This document shows, piece after piece, positions 1-8,317 of a stretch of 64,000 nucleotides of DNA. The position numbers and the translations under genes were made by a program. Position 1 is the first letter of the stretch; the number at the start of each line of letters is the position of its first letter. The notes below the pieces were generated by a model, which was not told the DNA's origin, did no database searches, and saw only the letters and a program-made list of their open reading frames with translations. The stretch spans positions 1-64,000 of the forward strand of contig JBFWNT010000003.1 in assembly GCA_050250915.1 (NCBI GenBank), read 5' to 3'. The DNA comes from Miltoncostaea sp050250915. GTDB taxonomy: Bacteria; Actinomycetota; Thermoleophilia; Miltoncostaeales; Miltoncostaeaceae.

Positions 1-1
1 G

Positions 2-427
2 GTCGCGGGCCCGCAGCCGGAGGAGCAGCCGTTCGTCCCCGTCCGCCGTTTCGAGCGCCGCGCCGACCGGGCGCGCGACGTGCCGTACCCCGCCGGGCCG
101 CGCCGGCGGGCCGTCGCGCCCCCGCACCCGGCCGGCGGCCCCGCCGTGGCGACCCGCCCGGTCGCCACGGCGGTGACTGCGCCCCCCGCCCCCCACGGGC
201 CCCCGCCCGCCCGGCCGGACCACGCACCGGAGGCCCCGGTGCGCGGCCCCTACGGCGGCGCAAGCCGCATCCCCACCACCGAGATCGTCGGCGGGCTGGC
301 CGCCGACGCGGCGAAGGCCGCCGCGGCCGCGGCCGCCACCGCCATCACCCGCGCGCCGGAAGCCCGTGCGGCCATCGGCCGCGCCGTGGCGCGGGTCCGC
401 CGCCGGGAGCCGCCGCCCCGGGGCTAG
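2..427 (+). CDS. C-terminal part of an unknown Pro/Ala-rich protein (cut by window start)
   Basis: The frame is open from base 2 to a TAG at 425-427, so the gene probably starts before the window; an internal GTG at 80 is the first possible start seen. The visible 140 or so residues are rich in Pro, Ala and Arg, followed by an Ala-rich segment that could form a helix and a basic C-terminus. No domain is recognised. It converges on the next gene and shares 4 bases with it. Low complexity in GC-rich DNA can imitate coding sequence, so this call is moderate to weak. Confidence 0.4.
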   Translation, partial: VAGPQPEEQPFVPVRRFERRADRARDVPYPAGPRRRAVAPPHPAGGPAVATRPVATAVTAPPAPHGPPPARPDHAPEAPVRGPYGGASRIPTTEIVGGLAADAAKAAAAAAATAITRAPEARAAIGRAVARVRRREPPPRG

Positions 428-1350
428 CCGGTGGGGCCGCGGGCGACGCCACCCGAGAGGGCGCCCACCGAGGCGAGCACCACCAGCACGGCGCCCAGGG
501 TCTCGGCCACCGTGAGCCGCTGGCCGAGCAGCGAGAAGCCCACGACCGCCGCGATCGCCGGCTCCAGGCTCAGCAGCACGGCGACGGTGCCGGCCCGCAT
601 GCGGCGCAGCGCCTCCATCTCGAGCGCGGTCGGCACCACGATGCCGGCCAGCGCCACCAGCAGGCCGACGCCGAGCACCGACGGGGCGGCGATCGCGCCG
701 GCCGAGTGGAGCGTGAACGGAGACACGAGCACGGCCGCGATCGCCACCGACAACGCCAGCCCGTCGAGCCCGTCGGCCTGGTCGCCCACCCGCTGGCTCG
801 CGATCAGGTAGGCGCCGAGGCCCGCGGCGGCGAGCAGGGCCAGCCCGACGCCGGCCGGCGACCCGCCGCCCGCGAGGTTGCCCGCGAGCGCCGCGACGCC
901 GAGCAGCGCGAGCGCCACCCACAGCAGGTCGATCCGGCGCCGGCTGCCCACGACCGCCACCGTGAGCGGGCCCAGGAACTCGATGGTGGCCGCCACGCCG
1001 AGCGGGACGCGGTCGACGGCGCCGTAGAAGGCGGTGCCCATCACGGCCAGCGTCGCGCCGAGCAGGCCGAGCTGCGTCCACTCCCGGCGGCTGCGGCCGC
1101 GCAGCCGCGGGCGGGCCAGCGCCAGCAGCACCACCGCGGCCAGGGTCAGGCGCAGCCCCGCCGTGGCGCCCCACCCGACGCGCGCGAACAGCGTGGTGGC
1201 CATCGCCGTCCCCACGAACACGGACGTCGATGCCGCCACGATCAGCAGCGGCGCGAACGACGGGGGCCGGCGGGTCGCGACGGCCGCGGGCACGGCGACG
1301 GACGGGGTGCTCCCCGCCTCGCCGCCCGCGCCCGCCAACCGCAGCCTCAC
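424..1350 (-). CDS. EamA/DMT-family exporter, RhtA-like
   Basis: A 308-residue integral membrane protein with about ten hydrophobic segments in two repeated halves, the layout of the drug/metabolite transporter (EamA) superfamily. The segment around residues 120-150 (IEFLGPLTVA, then RRRIDLLWV) resembles the RhtA branch, which exports threonine and homoserine in Escherichia coli; the substrate here is inferred only. The start is a GTG preceded by a GGAAGG ribosome site about ten bases upstream. It is divergent from the MFS gene across about 100 bases, and its last codons overlap the convergent gene at the window edge. Confidence 0.85.
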   Translation of the reverse strand: MRLRLAGAGGEAGSTPSVAVPAAVATRRPPSFAPLLIVAASTSVFVGTAMATTLFARVGWGATAGLRLTLAAVVLLALARPRLRGRSRREWTQLGLLGATLAVMGTAFYGAVDRVPLGVAATIEFLGPLTVAVVGSRRRIDLLWVALALLGVAALAGNLAGGGSPAGVGLALLAAAGLGAYLIASQRVGDQADGLDGLALSVAIAAVLVSPFTLHSAGAIAAPSVLGVGLLVALAGIVVPTALEMEALRRMRAGTVAVLLSLEPAIAAVVGFSLLGQRLTVAETLGAVLVVLASVGALSGGVARGPTG

Positions 1351-1453
1351 GCCCCATCCCTTCCAGAAAATTCCATCCCCTCAGGATAGGTGAGCCGTCC
1401 AGCGCCGGCCGCGGGCGGACCGGGACGCGGGTCTGGCAAGGTCGGTCGGCTCC

Positions 1454-2716
1454 GTGAAGCTCCTCTCATCCATCACGCCGGACGTCCGCCCCCTGCGGGA
1501 GTCCCGCGACTTCCGCCTGCTGATGATGGGCCAGCTGGTGACCGGGCTGGGCAGCCAGGCGGCACTGGTGGCCCTGCCGTTCCAGGTCTACGAGCTCACG
1601 GGGTCGGCGTTCCAGACCGGCCTGGTGGGCCTGGTGGAGCTGGTGCCGGTGGTGCTCGCGTCGCTGCTCGCGGGGGCGATCGCCGACCGCTTCGACCGGC
1701 GCCGGCTGCTGGAGCTCTGCCAGATCGGCCTGGTGGCCCTGGCCGCCGGCCTGACCGCCGCCGCGGTACACGGCGACCCGCCGATCTGGCTGCTCTTCAT
1801 CCTCGCCGCCGCCACCGCGGGCGCCTCGACCGTGGAGCGCGTCACGCGCAGCGCCATCGTGCCGGCCACGGTGCCGCCGCGGCTGCTGCGCGGAGCCCTG
1901 TCGATGAGCTTCGGCCTCACGCAGCTCACGATGGTGGTGGGCCCGGCGGCGGGCGGCCTGCTGATCGCCGGCGTCGGCATCGGGTCGGCGTACGCGCTGG
2001 ACGCGGTGTCGTGCCTCGGCATGTGGGCCGCGGCGCACGCGATGTCGCCGCAGCCGCCCACCGGCGCGCCGGAGCGGGAGCCGGTGCTGCGGTCCATCCG
2101 CTCGGGGCTGGCGTTCGTGCGCCGCTCGCCGTCGCTCATCGGGAGCTTCGTGATCGACCTTGCGGCGATGGGCTTCGGCATGCCGCGGGCCCTCTTCCCC
2201 GTGCTGGCGGTGAGCGTGTTCCACACCGGCGCCGAGGGGGCCGGGATCCTGCTGGCGTCGGTGTCGGCCGGCGCGACGGTCGCGGCGCTCACCACCGGGT
2301 GGCTCCAGGAGGCGCGGTTCCTGGGCCGGATCACCCTGGCGGCGGTGGCGGTGTGGGGCCTCGCGATCGCGGCCGCAGGATTCATGACCACCCTGTGGCC
2401 GGCGGCGGCCCTGTTCGCGGTGGCGGGCGCGGCCGACAGCGTCAGCGCCGTGTGCCGCACCACGATCATGCAGTCGGTGACCCCGGACCACATGCGCGGG
2501 CGCATGTCGTCGGTGTTCATCCTCGTCGTGACGAGCGGCCCCCGCCTGGGCGACGTGGAGTCGGGCACGGTGGCCGCCCTCACCACCCCGGAGATCTCGG
2601 TGGTGTCCGGCGGGCTCGCGTGCCTGGCGGCGGTGGCGCTGGTGGCGGTGCTGCTGCCGGACCTCGTCCGCTACGACGCGTCGGAGATGGCGAGCCTGGG
2701 GGCCGAGCCCGCGTAG
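1454..2716 (+). CDS. MFS transporter (enterobactin-exporter EntS-like)
   Basis: A 420-residue major facilitator protein with about twelve transmembrane segments. The loop after the second segment carries the family signature (GAIADRFDRRR, about residues 75-85), and the N-terminal pattern (REFR-like RDFRLLMMGQ) fits the EntS/MFS_3 subgroup of exporters for siderophores and drugs. The start is a GTG; residues just after it (VRPLRESRDFR) are typical of the family N-terminus. A palindrome of C and G runs follows the stop at 2719-2732. The substrate cannot be told from sequence. Confidence 0.85.
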   Translation: MKLLSSITPDVRPLRESRDFRLLMMGQLVTGLGSQAALVALPFQVYELTGSAFQTGLVGLVELVPVVLASLLAGAIADRFDRRRLLELCQIGLVALAAGLTAAAVHGDPPIWLLFILAAATAGASTVERVTRSAIVPATVPPRLLRGALSMSFGLTQLTMVVGPAAGGLLIAGVGIGSAYALDAVSCLGMWAAAHAMSPQPPTGAPEREPVLRSIRSGLAFVRRSPSLIGSFVIDLAAMGFGMPRALFPVLAVSVFHTGAEGAGILLASVSAGATVAALTTGWLQEARFLGRITLAAVAVWGLAIAAAGFMTTLWPAAALFAVAGAADSVSAVCRTTIMQSVTPDHMRGRMSSVFILVVTSGPRLGDVESGTVAALTTPEISVVSGGLACLAAVALVAVLLPDLVRYDASEMASLGAEPA

Positions 2717-2770
2717 GCCGCCCCCGGGGGCGCCTTGCCCGCGGGCGGGGCGTGCCGTAGACCTCCCGCG

Positions 2771-3244
2771 ATGGCGACCGGCGAGCCCGCACGCGACGAG
2801 AGCGACGCCGAGCGCCTGGACCGGCAGCTCGCCGAGCTCCTGCAGGAGCTGCGGGTGGTGCTCCCGGGGGTGCAGGTGCTGTTCGCGTTCCTGCTGACCG
2901 TGCCGTTCAGCGCCCGGTTCGGGGAGCTGACCGACACCCAGCGCAGCGTCTACGTGGCGGTGCTGTTGTCGACGGCGCTCGCGACGGTGCTGCTGATGGC
3001 GCCCACGGCCTTCCACCGCCTGCGGTTCCGCCAGCACCGCAAGGCCGAGATCGTGGAGATCTCCCACCGCCTGGTGATCGCGGGGCTCGGGGTGCTGGCC
3101 CTCTCGGTCTCCACCGCGGTGTTCCTGGTGACCGACGTGGTCTACGGCCGCGCCGGCGGGCTCGCCGCGGGGCTGTCCACGCTGGCCGTGATCCTGGTGC
3201 TCTGGTGGATCATGCCGCTCGCGGGGCGGCGGCCCGCGCCGTAG
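2771..3244 (+). CDS. DUF6328 family membrane protein
   Basis: A 157-residue protein with an acidic cytoplasmic N-terminus (residues 1-30, rich in Asp, Glu and Arg) and four hydrophobic segments. The sequence RLDRQLAELLQELRVVLPG followed by VQVLFAFLLTVPF is the hallmark of DUF6328 membrane proteins of actinobacteria, whose function is unknown. The ATG at 2771 is chosen because the residues before it in the open frame are proline- and arginine-rich and do not match the family. It follows the MFS gene by 54 bases and converges on the next gene. Confidence 0.8.
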   Translation: MATGEPARDESDAERLDRQLAELLQELRVVLPGVQVLFAFLLTVPFSARFGELTDTQRSVYVAVLLSTALATVLLMAPTAFHRLRFRQHRKAEIVEISHRLVIAGLGVLALSVSTAVFLVTDVVYGRAGGLAAGLSTLAVILVLWWIMPLAGRRPAP

Positions 3245-3254
3245 CGCCCGGCCC

Positions 3255-3470
3255 TCAGTCGGCGTCCAGGAGCCGGTACCAGCGGCGGCCGGCGGCGTCG
3301 GCCCACACGCGGACGCGGCCCCGCCGGATCATGATCCGCAGCGCCGCCTCGATGGACGGAAGTGGGGCGCGCACGCCGAAGTGGCGCTCGAGGTCGAGCG
3401 CGAGGTGGCCGGCCGCCGACCAGCCCGAGCGCTGGGGTGTGAGGCGGGCGGCCATGCAGTCCTCGAGCAC
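3255..3470 (-). CDS. Small hypothetical protein, winged-helix-like
   Basis: A 71-residue basic protein starting at a GTG (ATG at 3455 is the alternative). The open frame extends about 30 codons further upstream to a TAA without a standard start. The C-terminal half, with an IRRGRVRVW strand and a WYRLLDAD end, resembles the wing of small DNA-binding or plasmid-type regulators, but no family is recognised. It converges on the DUF6328 gene ten bases away. Coding is likely but not certain. Confidence 0.4.
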   Translation of the reverse strand: MLEDCMAARLTPQRSGWSAAGHLALDLERHFGVRAPLPSIEAALRIMIRRGRVRVWADAAGRRWYRLLDAD

Positions 3471-3625
3471 GTCGATCAGCCGGCCCGGGCGGGCCAGGGT
3501 GAAGGCCGTCTCCTCCTCCTGGCGCGCGCGGCTCAGCGCACGCCCGCAGGCCGGCGGTTACGGGTCGGACCCGCGGATGCGCTGCTACCGCTCACGTACG
3601 CCACCCCTGTCGCGCGTGATCGTGG

Positions 3626-3901
3626 TTACGGTTCCTCGCATCGTTCGTCGGCCCCGAGGGGGGGAGTCTTGATCCCCCCATCGGGGGATCGCGGGGGTCC
3701 CCCGTGCGGGGTGCGGCGCTGCACCTGGCGCACCAGGGAGCGCAGCGCCGCGGCATGCGTCAGTCCGCGGCCCCGCACCGGCCCCAGCTCCGGGTGATCG
3801 CTGCTGGCCCGCCACAGCACCAGCGGCCACACCACGCGGCTGGTCGCGGCGACCTCCGGCCACGCGGCCGCCGGGCCGGTCCCCGCCGCCGGCCCGCTCA
3901 T
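3626..3901 (-). CDS. Hypothetical protein, last gene of the SIMPL operon
   Basis: A 91-residue protein whose ATG overlaps the stop of the gene before it as ATGA, which is the main reason for accepting it. The middle carries a Trp-rich stretch (WPLVLWRASSDHPELG) and a basic helix; the C-terminus is Pro/Gly-rich. Two inverted repeats lie inside the 3' end of the coding sequence: an 8-base-pair stem at 3671-3690 and a G/C-run palindrome at 3692-3704. The true product might therefore be shorter, or the hairpins may help end transcription. No family is recognised. Confidence 0.5.
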   Translation of the reverse strand: MSGPAAGTGPAAAWPEVAATSRVVWPLVLWRASSDHPELGPVRGRGLTHAAALRSLVRQVQRRTPHGGPPRSPDGGIKTPPLGADERCEEP

Positions 3902-4134
3902 GCGAACGGCCCGTCCCTGCCGTCGAGCGGCGCCTCCGCCGTGCGGCGCACGATGGTGCCGTCGGGGCGCCGCCACCGCAGCCACGGCCGGCGCTCCCGG
4001 CTGCGGAAGTACGCGATCGCCCGCCCCACCTGCTCGGGGTCGGCGCAGATGAGCTCGGTGGAGCCCTCGGCGCTCACGAGCACCACCCCCGGCGTCAGGG
4101 CCGCGTCGACCGAGGGCGGCGGACGGTCGCTCAC
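3898..4134 (-). CDS. Hypothetical protein, middle gene of the SIMPL operon
   Basis: A 78-residue soluble protein that starts at a GTG overlapping the stop of the SIMPL gene (GTGA) and ends in an ATGA overlap with the next gene. Visible features are a Val-rich strand (GVVLVSAEGSTELI), a helix (DPEQVGRAIAYFRSRE) and a Trp-rich basic segment (PWLRWRRPDGTIVRR). No domain is recognised. Tight coupling on both sides suggests that the three proteins are made in fixed ratio. Confidence 0.55.
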   Translation of the reverse strand: MSDRPPPSVDAALTPGVVLVSAEGSTELICADPEQVGRAIAYFRSRERRPWLRWRRPDGTIVRRTAEAPLDGRDGPFA

Positions 4135-4670
4135 GGCGCCGCCGGCGCCGGCGCGGGCGTGGGCAGCGGGGTGGCCGAGAACTCCACGTACAGCGTGGTC
4201 ACGGCCGCCTGGGGCGCGTAGCACGTGTACCTGGTCCGCCGGCCGACGACCCGTCGCTTCCCGTCGACCACCCGGCGCTTCACGGTGGTGACCTGGCCGC
4301 AGTAGCGGTTCGGGCCGAAGCGGCCGACGTTGCCGGTCAGGCCGTACGCGCCGTAGAAGCCGTACGGGGACGGCGCCGGCTCCTCGACGGACAGGATCGG
4401 GCCGAGTTGGAGGCCGGCGGCCTCGGCGTAGCGGGCGGCCTGCGCGCGGGCGTTCGCGAGCGCCCGCGGCGCCGCCACGTCGCGGGCGTGCTCCACGGCG
4501 CGCGCGATCCTGGGCTGGTTCAGCGGCCGGCTCACCGTGATGTCCGCCTGCCCCACGCCGGTGGCGGCGACGGTCTCGGCCATGGCCGGCGCGGCGGCGA
4601 GCGGGACGGCGAGCAGGCCGGCCAGGGCGGCTCTCCGGATCGCGCGAGCAGGCGGTCGGCGGTGCGTCAT
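4131..4670 (-). CDS. Secreted SIMPL-domain (DUF541) protein
   Basis: A 179-residue protein with a signal peptide (basic MTHRRPPARAIRRA, then a hydrophobic core ending APAMA). The mature part begins VAATGVGQADITV, the typical first strand of the SIMPL/DUF541 fold; the first half contains an Ala-rich helix (about residues 65-90), and a Tyr/Gly-rich loop sits in the middle. SIMPL proteins are extracytoplasmic and mostly of unknown role. The ATG at 4670 is supported by a GAGAGGGGG ribosome site. It is the first gene of a three-gene overlapping operon. Confidence 0.75.
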   Translation of the reverse strand: MTHRRPPARAIRRAALAGLLAVPLAAAPAMAETVAATGVGQADITVSRPLNQPRIARAVEHARDVAAPRALANARAQAARYAEAAGLQLGPILSVEEPAPSPYGFYGAYGLTGNVGRFGPNRYCGQVTTVKRRVVDGKRRVVGRRTRYTCYAPQAAVTTLYVEFSATPLPTPAPAPAAP

Positions 4671-4829
4671 GCGGGGCCCCCTCTCCCGGCGCGCCCCCGC
4701 GGCGCGCCACTGGTTTCCATACGTGGGACGTCGGGGATCGCTTCCCGCGTCCCGCCGGATCCGCCGATCCACCCGCGAGATCCCTCTACGCGACCGCCGG
4801 AAAGGGGTTCGGCATGCGTAAATGAATGC

Positions 4830-4928
4830 GTGACCCGACGCCGCGACGACCTGATCCTGGTGCTGATCGCGATCGCGGCCCTCGTGGCCGTGCGCTACGG
4901 CCTGCTGCCCGGCCTGTTCCCGCGGTGA
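4830..4928 (+). CDS. Possible 32-residue single-span membrane peptide
   Basis: A short frame starting at GTG with a basic N-terminus (TRRRDD), one hydrophobic helix of about 16 residues and a short basic tail. Third codon positions are almost all G or C, as in real genes here. No clear ribosome site stands directly before the GTG; an AAAGGGG lies about 22 bases upstream. It sits between the divergent SIMPL gene and the convergent LuxR gene. Weak call. Confidence 0.35.
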   Translation: MTRRRDDLILVLIAIAALVAVRYGLLPGLFPR

Positions 4929-4944
4929 CCCCGGGGGGCCGCGC

Positions 4945-7800
4945 TCAGACGAGCAGGCCCAGCTCCCCGGCCCGATGGGCGGCCTCGACCCGGGAGCGGC
5001 ACCCGAGGCGGCGGAGGATGTTGCGGACGTGCATGTCGACGGTGCGCGGGCTCAGGTAGAGCTCGCGCGCAATCTCGCGGTTGGTCCGCCCCACGGCGAC
5101 GAGCCGCACGACCTCCAGCTCGCGGCGCGACAGCCCGGAGCCCTCGGCGTCCGCCTCGGCCCGCCGCCCCAGCCGGCCCGCGACCGACTCGCCGAGCGCC
5201 GCCACCTCGCGCGCCGTCTCCACCGCCAGCAGGCGCGAGCCCAGCCGCCGCGCGCCGCGGTAGGCCTCGTCCAACCGCTCCAGCGCCGTCTCGCGGTCCC
5301 CGGCGGCGGCCAGCGCGACGCCTGCGCGCATCCCGATCTCGACCCGGTCGGCCGGGACGTCCAGCGCCCGGTGGATGTCGAGCGCGCGGCCGATCTGCTC
5401 GGCCGCGGTGGCGGCGTCGTCCTGGACGAGCGCGATCTCGCCGACGGCGTGGGCCAGGGCGGCGAGCGCGTCGGGGTGTCCGGTGCGCGAGGCGATGGCG
5501 GCGAGGGCCTCGGCGCATCGGTGGGCCCCGGGGAGGTCGCCCTCGGCGGAGAGGAACCGCGCCGACCAGCGCAGGCCGCGGACCGCGTAGTGGTGGTCCT
5601 CGCTGCGCTCCCAGCGGGCCAGCACCTCGGCGCAGCGGCGCGCGGCCTCCTCCGCGGCCCCCTCGTACGCGGCGAGCTGCGCCAGGGCGGTGGTGCTGTC
5701 GACCGCCATGTTGAAGTGGTCGACGCGCGACGCCGCCGTGAGGCACGACATCAGCATCCGGCGGGCCAGGGCCGGCTTGCCCTGGTGGAGGTGGATGGCG
5801 CCGAGCAGGCCCTCGGCCACCCAGTCGCCGGGGCCGTTCGCGATGACCTCCCGGCCCAACTCGATCGCGCGCGGCCACTCGCCGCACTCGCGCAGCACGA
5901 ACACCATGCAGGTGACGCAGGCGGTGGTGACGTCGGCGCCGGCGCCCGTCTCGCAGAGGGCCAGGGCGGTGTCGAGCGTCTCCTCGGCGGTCCGGTAGTC
6001 GCCCGCGTCGTAGATCACGAGGCTCAGGCGCTGATAGAGCTCGGCCGCGGCCGACGACGAGTCGGACGCCACCGCCAGTTCCAGGCCGCGCCGGACGGTG
6101 GCGAGCCCCTCTGCGTGGTCGCCGCGCTTCGCCGTGACCACGCCCTCCAGCCCGAGGGCGCGGGCCTCCACCTCGGGGCGCCCCGCCCGGCGGGCGGCGG
6201 TGGCCGCGGCGCGCGCGTGGTCGATGGCCGGGGTGTACTCGGCGCGCCCGCGGAGGTAATTGGCGGCACCGAGGTGCTCCAGCGCGGCGTCGGCGGGGCG
6301 CTCGGCGGCGGCGAAGGCCTCGGCGGCGGCGCGGCGGGCGGCGAGCGCCGACTCGCGGTCGCCGCGCATGTCGTGGACGGCGGCCAGGCAGCGGAACGCC
6401 TCGGCCCGCTCCCCCTCCCGCCCCTCGGCGAGCAGGTCGCACACCTCGCGCCACGCGCGCGCCGCCTCGGCGGCCTCGCCGGCCAGCTCGGCGCTGCGCG
6501 CGTAGCCCGCGAGGGCGGCGAGCCGCCCCTCCACGTCCTCGCCCTCCGGCCACATGTCCAGCGCCTGGCGCCACGCGCGGGCGGCGTCGCGGTGGGCGTG
6601 CACGGCGCGCAGCTCTGCCGCGGCCCGCAGCAGCGCGGGGCGTGCGCGGGCCGGCTCGCGGGCGCCCGCCCAGTGCGTGGCGATCTCCATCGACGGGGCG
6701 CCGGCGGCCTCGAGCGCGGCGGCCATCTCACGATGGAGGGCGCGGCGGCGCAGCCACGGCACATCGGCGTACAGGGCCTCGCGCGTCAGGGCGTGGCGGA
6801 ACGCGCCGCGCCCGTCGCCGTCCTCACGCGCCCAGCCGCGGTCGACCAGCTCGGCGACGCCGTCGGCGCCCGCGACGTCGGCCACCAGCACCAGGTCGAA
6901 CACGGTCCCGGCCACGGCGGCGGCGTCGGCGGCGGCGCGCCCCTCCTGCGACAGCTCCACGGCGGCGAGCAGCACGGCGTCGCGGACGGTCTCGGGGACG
7001 GGGACGTCCCCCACCCCGCCCACCTCCAGGCCCTGCGACCCCGCGACCAGCGCGCCGGAGGCGCTGAGCGCGCGGGCGAGCTCCTCGGTGAAGAACGGCA
7101 CGCCCTGGGCGCGGTCGTGGAGCGTCCGCGCGAGCGCCGGGGACGCCGGCTCGCCGAGCACGGCCGCCGCGAGCGCGGCGGTCTCGTCGGGGCCGAGGGG
7201 GCCCACGGCCAGCTCGGCCAGGCGCCCCCGGCGGCGCAGCTCGTGCCGCAGGCGGCGCATCGCGTGGTCGCGGGGCAGCCCGTCGGAGCGGTACGCGCCC
7301 ACCACCAGCACCGGGATGTCGGCGAGCGGCTCGGCGATGCCGGCCACCAGCTCGAGGGTGGCGTCGTCGCACCAGTGCAGGTCGTCGAGCACCAGCAGCA
7401 CGGGCCCGTCGGCCGCGGCGGCGGCCAGCACGGCGCGGATCGCCTCGGCCAGCGCGGGCGGGTGCGGCTCGGCGGGCGGAGCGCCCAGCTCGGGCAGCAC
7501 CATCGCCAGGTGGTCGCGGAGGCCGCCCGCGGCGTCGGCGGCGCCGGGGTCGGCGCGCAGGTGCGCCCGCAGCGCCTCCGCGAGGGGGGCGTACGGGGAG
7601 CCGCCGGCGGCGTCGGCGCGGCCCCGCAGGACGATCAGGCCGGGCTCCGCCGCCAGGTCGTCGGCCAGCCGGGTCTTGCCGACACCGGCCTCGCCGGCCA
7701 GCAGCACCACGCGGCCGGCGCCGGCGCGGGTGCCCTCCAGGGCCTCCCCGAGCCACCGCTGCTCGGCCTCGCGACCGACCAGGGCGGGACGGGTGCGCAT
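4945..7800 (-). CDS. Large LuxR-family regulator with AAA/NACHT-like ATPase (LAL type)
   Basis: A 951-residue cytoplasmic regulator of the LAL (large ATP-binding LuxR) type. Residues 1-20 (RPALVGREAEQRWL) open the ATPase module; a Walker A (GEAGVGKTRL) follows at about 30-40, and a Walker B-like LLVLDDLHWCDD near 125-140. The middle is a long Ala-rich array of TPR-like helices. The C-terminus (about 885-950) is a LuxR helix-turn-helix, LSRRELEVVRLVAVGRTNRE then LYLSPRTVDMHVRNILRRLG. Such proteins couple a ligand signal and ATP to promoter activation. The ATG at 7800 sits directly before the conserved ATPase start; the ligand is unknown. Confidence 0.9.
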   Translation of the reverse strand: MRTRPALVGREAEQRWLGEALEGTRAGAGRVVLLAGEAGVGKTRLADDLAAEPGLIVLRGRADAAGGSPYAPLAEALRAHLRADPGAADAAGGLRDHLAMVLPELGAPPAEPHPPALAEAIRAVLAAAAADGPVLLVLDDLHWCDDATLELVAGIAEPLADIPVLVVGAYRSDGLPRDHAMRRLRHELRRRGRLAELAVGPLGPDETAALAAAVLGEPASPALARTLHDRAQGVPFFTEELARALSASGALVAGSQGLEVGGVGDVPVPETVRDAVLLAAVELSQEGRAAADAAAVAGTVFDLVLVADVAGADGVAELVDRGWAREDGDGRGAFRHALTREALYADVPWLRRRALHREMAAALEAAGAPSMEIATHWAGAREPARARPALLRAAAELRAVHAHRDAARAWRQALDMWPEGEDVEGRLAALAGYARSAELAGEAAEAARAWREVCDLLAEGREGERAEAFRCLAAVHDMRGDRESALAARRAAAEAFAAAERPADAALEHLGAANYLRGRAEYTPAIDHARAAATAARRAGRPEVEARALGLEGVVTAKRGDHAEGLATVRRGLELAVASDSSSAAAELYQRLSLVIYDAGDYRTAEETLDTALALCETGAGADVTTACVTCMVFVLRECGEWPRAIELGREVIANGPGDWVAEGLLGAIHLHQGKPALARRMLMSCLTAASRVDHFNMAVDSTTALAQLAAYEGAAEEAARRCAEVLARWERSEDHHYAVRGLRWSARFLSAEGDLPGAHRCAEALAAIASRTGHPDALAALAHAVGEIALVQDDAATAAEQIGRALDIHRALDVPADRVEIGMRAGVALAAAGDRETALERLDEAYRGARRLGSRLLAVETAREVAALGESVAGRLGRRAEADAEGSGLSRRELEVVRLVAVGRTNREIARELYLSPRTVDMHVRNILRRLGCRSRVEAAHRAGELGLLV

Positions 7801-7816
7801 GGCGGTCACCCTAGTT

Positions 7817-7846
7817 CGCCGGCGGCCGCGGGCGCGACCGCCGGCG
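7817..7846 (-). terminator. Hairpin downstream of the DUF4242 gene
   Basis: CGCCGGCGG at 7817-7825 is the exact inverted complement of 7838-7846, with a 12-base loop. It lies 11 bases past the stop of the DUF4242 gene and 17 bases before the LuxR ATPase start, on the same strand. No T-run follows, as is usual in very GC-rich actinobacteria, so termination is inferred. Confidence 0.4.
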
Positions 7847-7856
7847 GACGGGGGCG

Positions 7857-8153
7857 TCAGGCCGTCGTGGCGGCAACGGGGTCCGGCCGGATGATGACGG
7901 TGTCGAGGACCGGGATGATCTCGTCGCACGGGAGGCCGGCGGCCTCCGCGTGGCGGCGGACCGCCTCGGGGCTCTCACCCTGGTAGACGCAGACGGTGCC
8001 GACGTCGCCGGCCTCCTCGTCGAGGGCGTAGCTGCGGATCCAGCGGACCCCGGAGCCCGGCTCGTCGCCGACCTCGGCGGAGCGGGCACCCGCGATCTGC
8101 AGGTCCTCGACGGTGGCCCAGCCGTTGCGTCGCATGATCACGTACAGGTTCAT
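7857..8153 (-). CDS. DUF4242 (SCO4226-like) small protein
   Basis: A 98-residue protein matching the DUF4242 pattern throughout: an N-terminal strand MNLYVIMRRNGW, a central VRWIRSYALDEEAGDVGTVC and a C-terminal EIIPVLDTVIIRPDP. The family forms a small alpha/beta-barrel-like dimer; the Streptomyces member SCO4226 binds nickel. No physiological role is assigned here. The ATG has a good GGAGGA ribosome site. It is divergent from the ECF sigma gene, sharing a 164-base intergenic region that holds an ECF-type promoter for the other strand. Confidence 0.85.
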   Translation of the reverse strand: MNLYVIMRRNGWATVEDLQIAGARSAEVGDEPGSGVRWIRSYALDEEAGDVGTVCVYQGESPEAVRRHAEAAGLPCDEIIPVLDTVIIRPDPVAATTA

Positions 8154-8283
8154 GGCGTCCTCCGATCGGTGCGTTCGTGTGGGAGCACGCTACGAACGGA
8201 CCCGGGGGCCCGGCATCCGCGGTCCTGCCGTATGACCCGGTGCCGTATGCCGTACTTCGCGGACGGCGATGGGGCGGCTGCGG

Positions 8284-8311
8284 TAAAGAAAACGGCGGCG
8301 GCGGGCGTCTG
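8284..8311 (+). promoter_or_regulatory. Candidate ECF-type promoter before the sigma gene at 8.3 kb
   Basis: TAAAGAAAAC at 8284-8293 is followed after 12 bases by CGTCTG at 8306-8311, and then after 6 bases by the GTG at 8318. The octamer AAGAAAAC also occurs in the two promoter candidates at 44.3 and 45.8 kb. CGTC is a frequent ECF -10 core. The small gap to the start codon suggests a leaderless or nearly leaderless transcript. No promoter has been tested; this is pattern evidence. Confidence 0.5.
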
Positions 8312-8317
8312 TAGGGG

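Noticed and set aside
3671..3704. Terminator for the SIMPL operon
   Set aside because: The two hairpins lie inside the third gene, whose ATGA coupling supports translation across them; kept only as a note there.
4975..7986. A frame of about 1000 codons on the plus strand opposite the LuxR ATPase
   Set aside because: It mirrors a real gene, has skewed Gly/Arg/Ala composition and no domain; long antisense frames are expected at this GC content.
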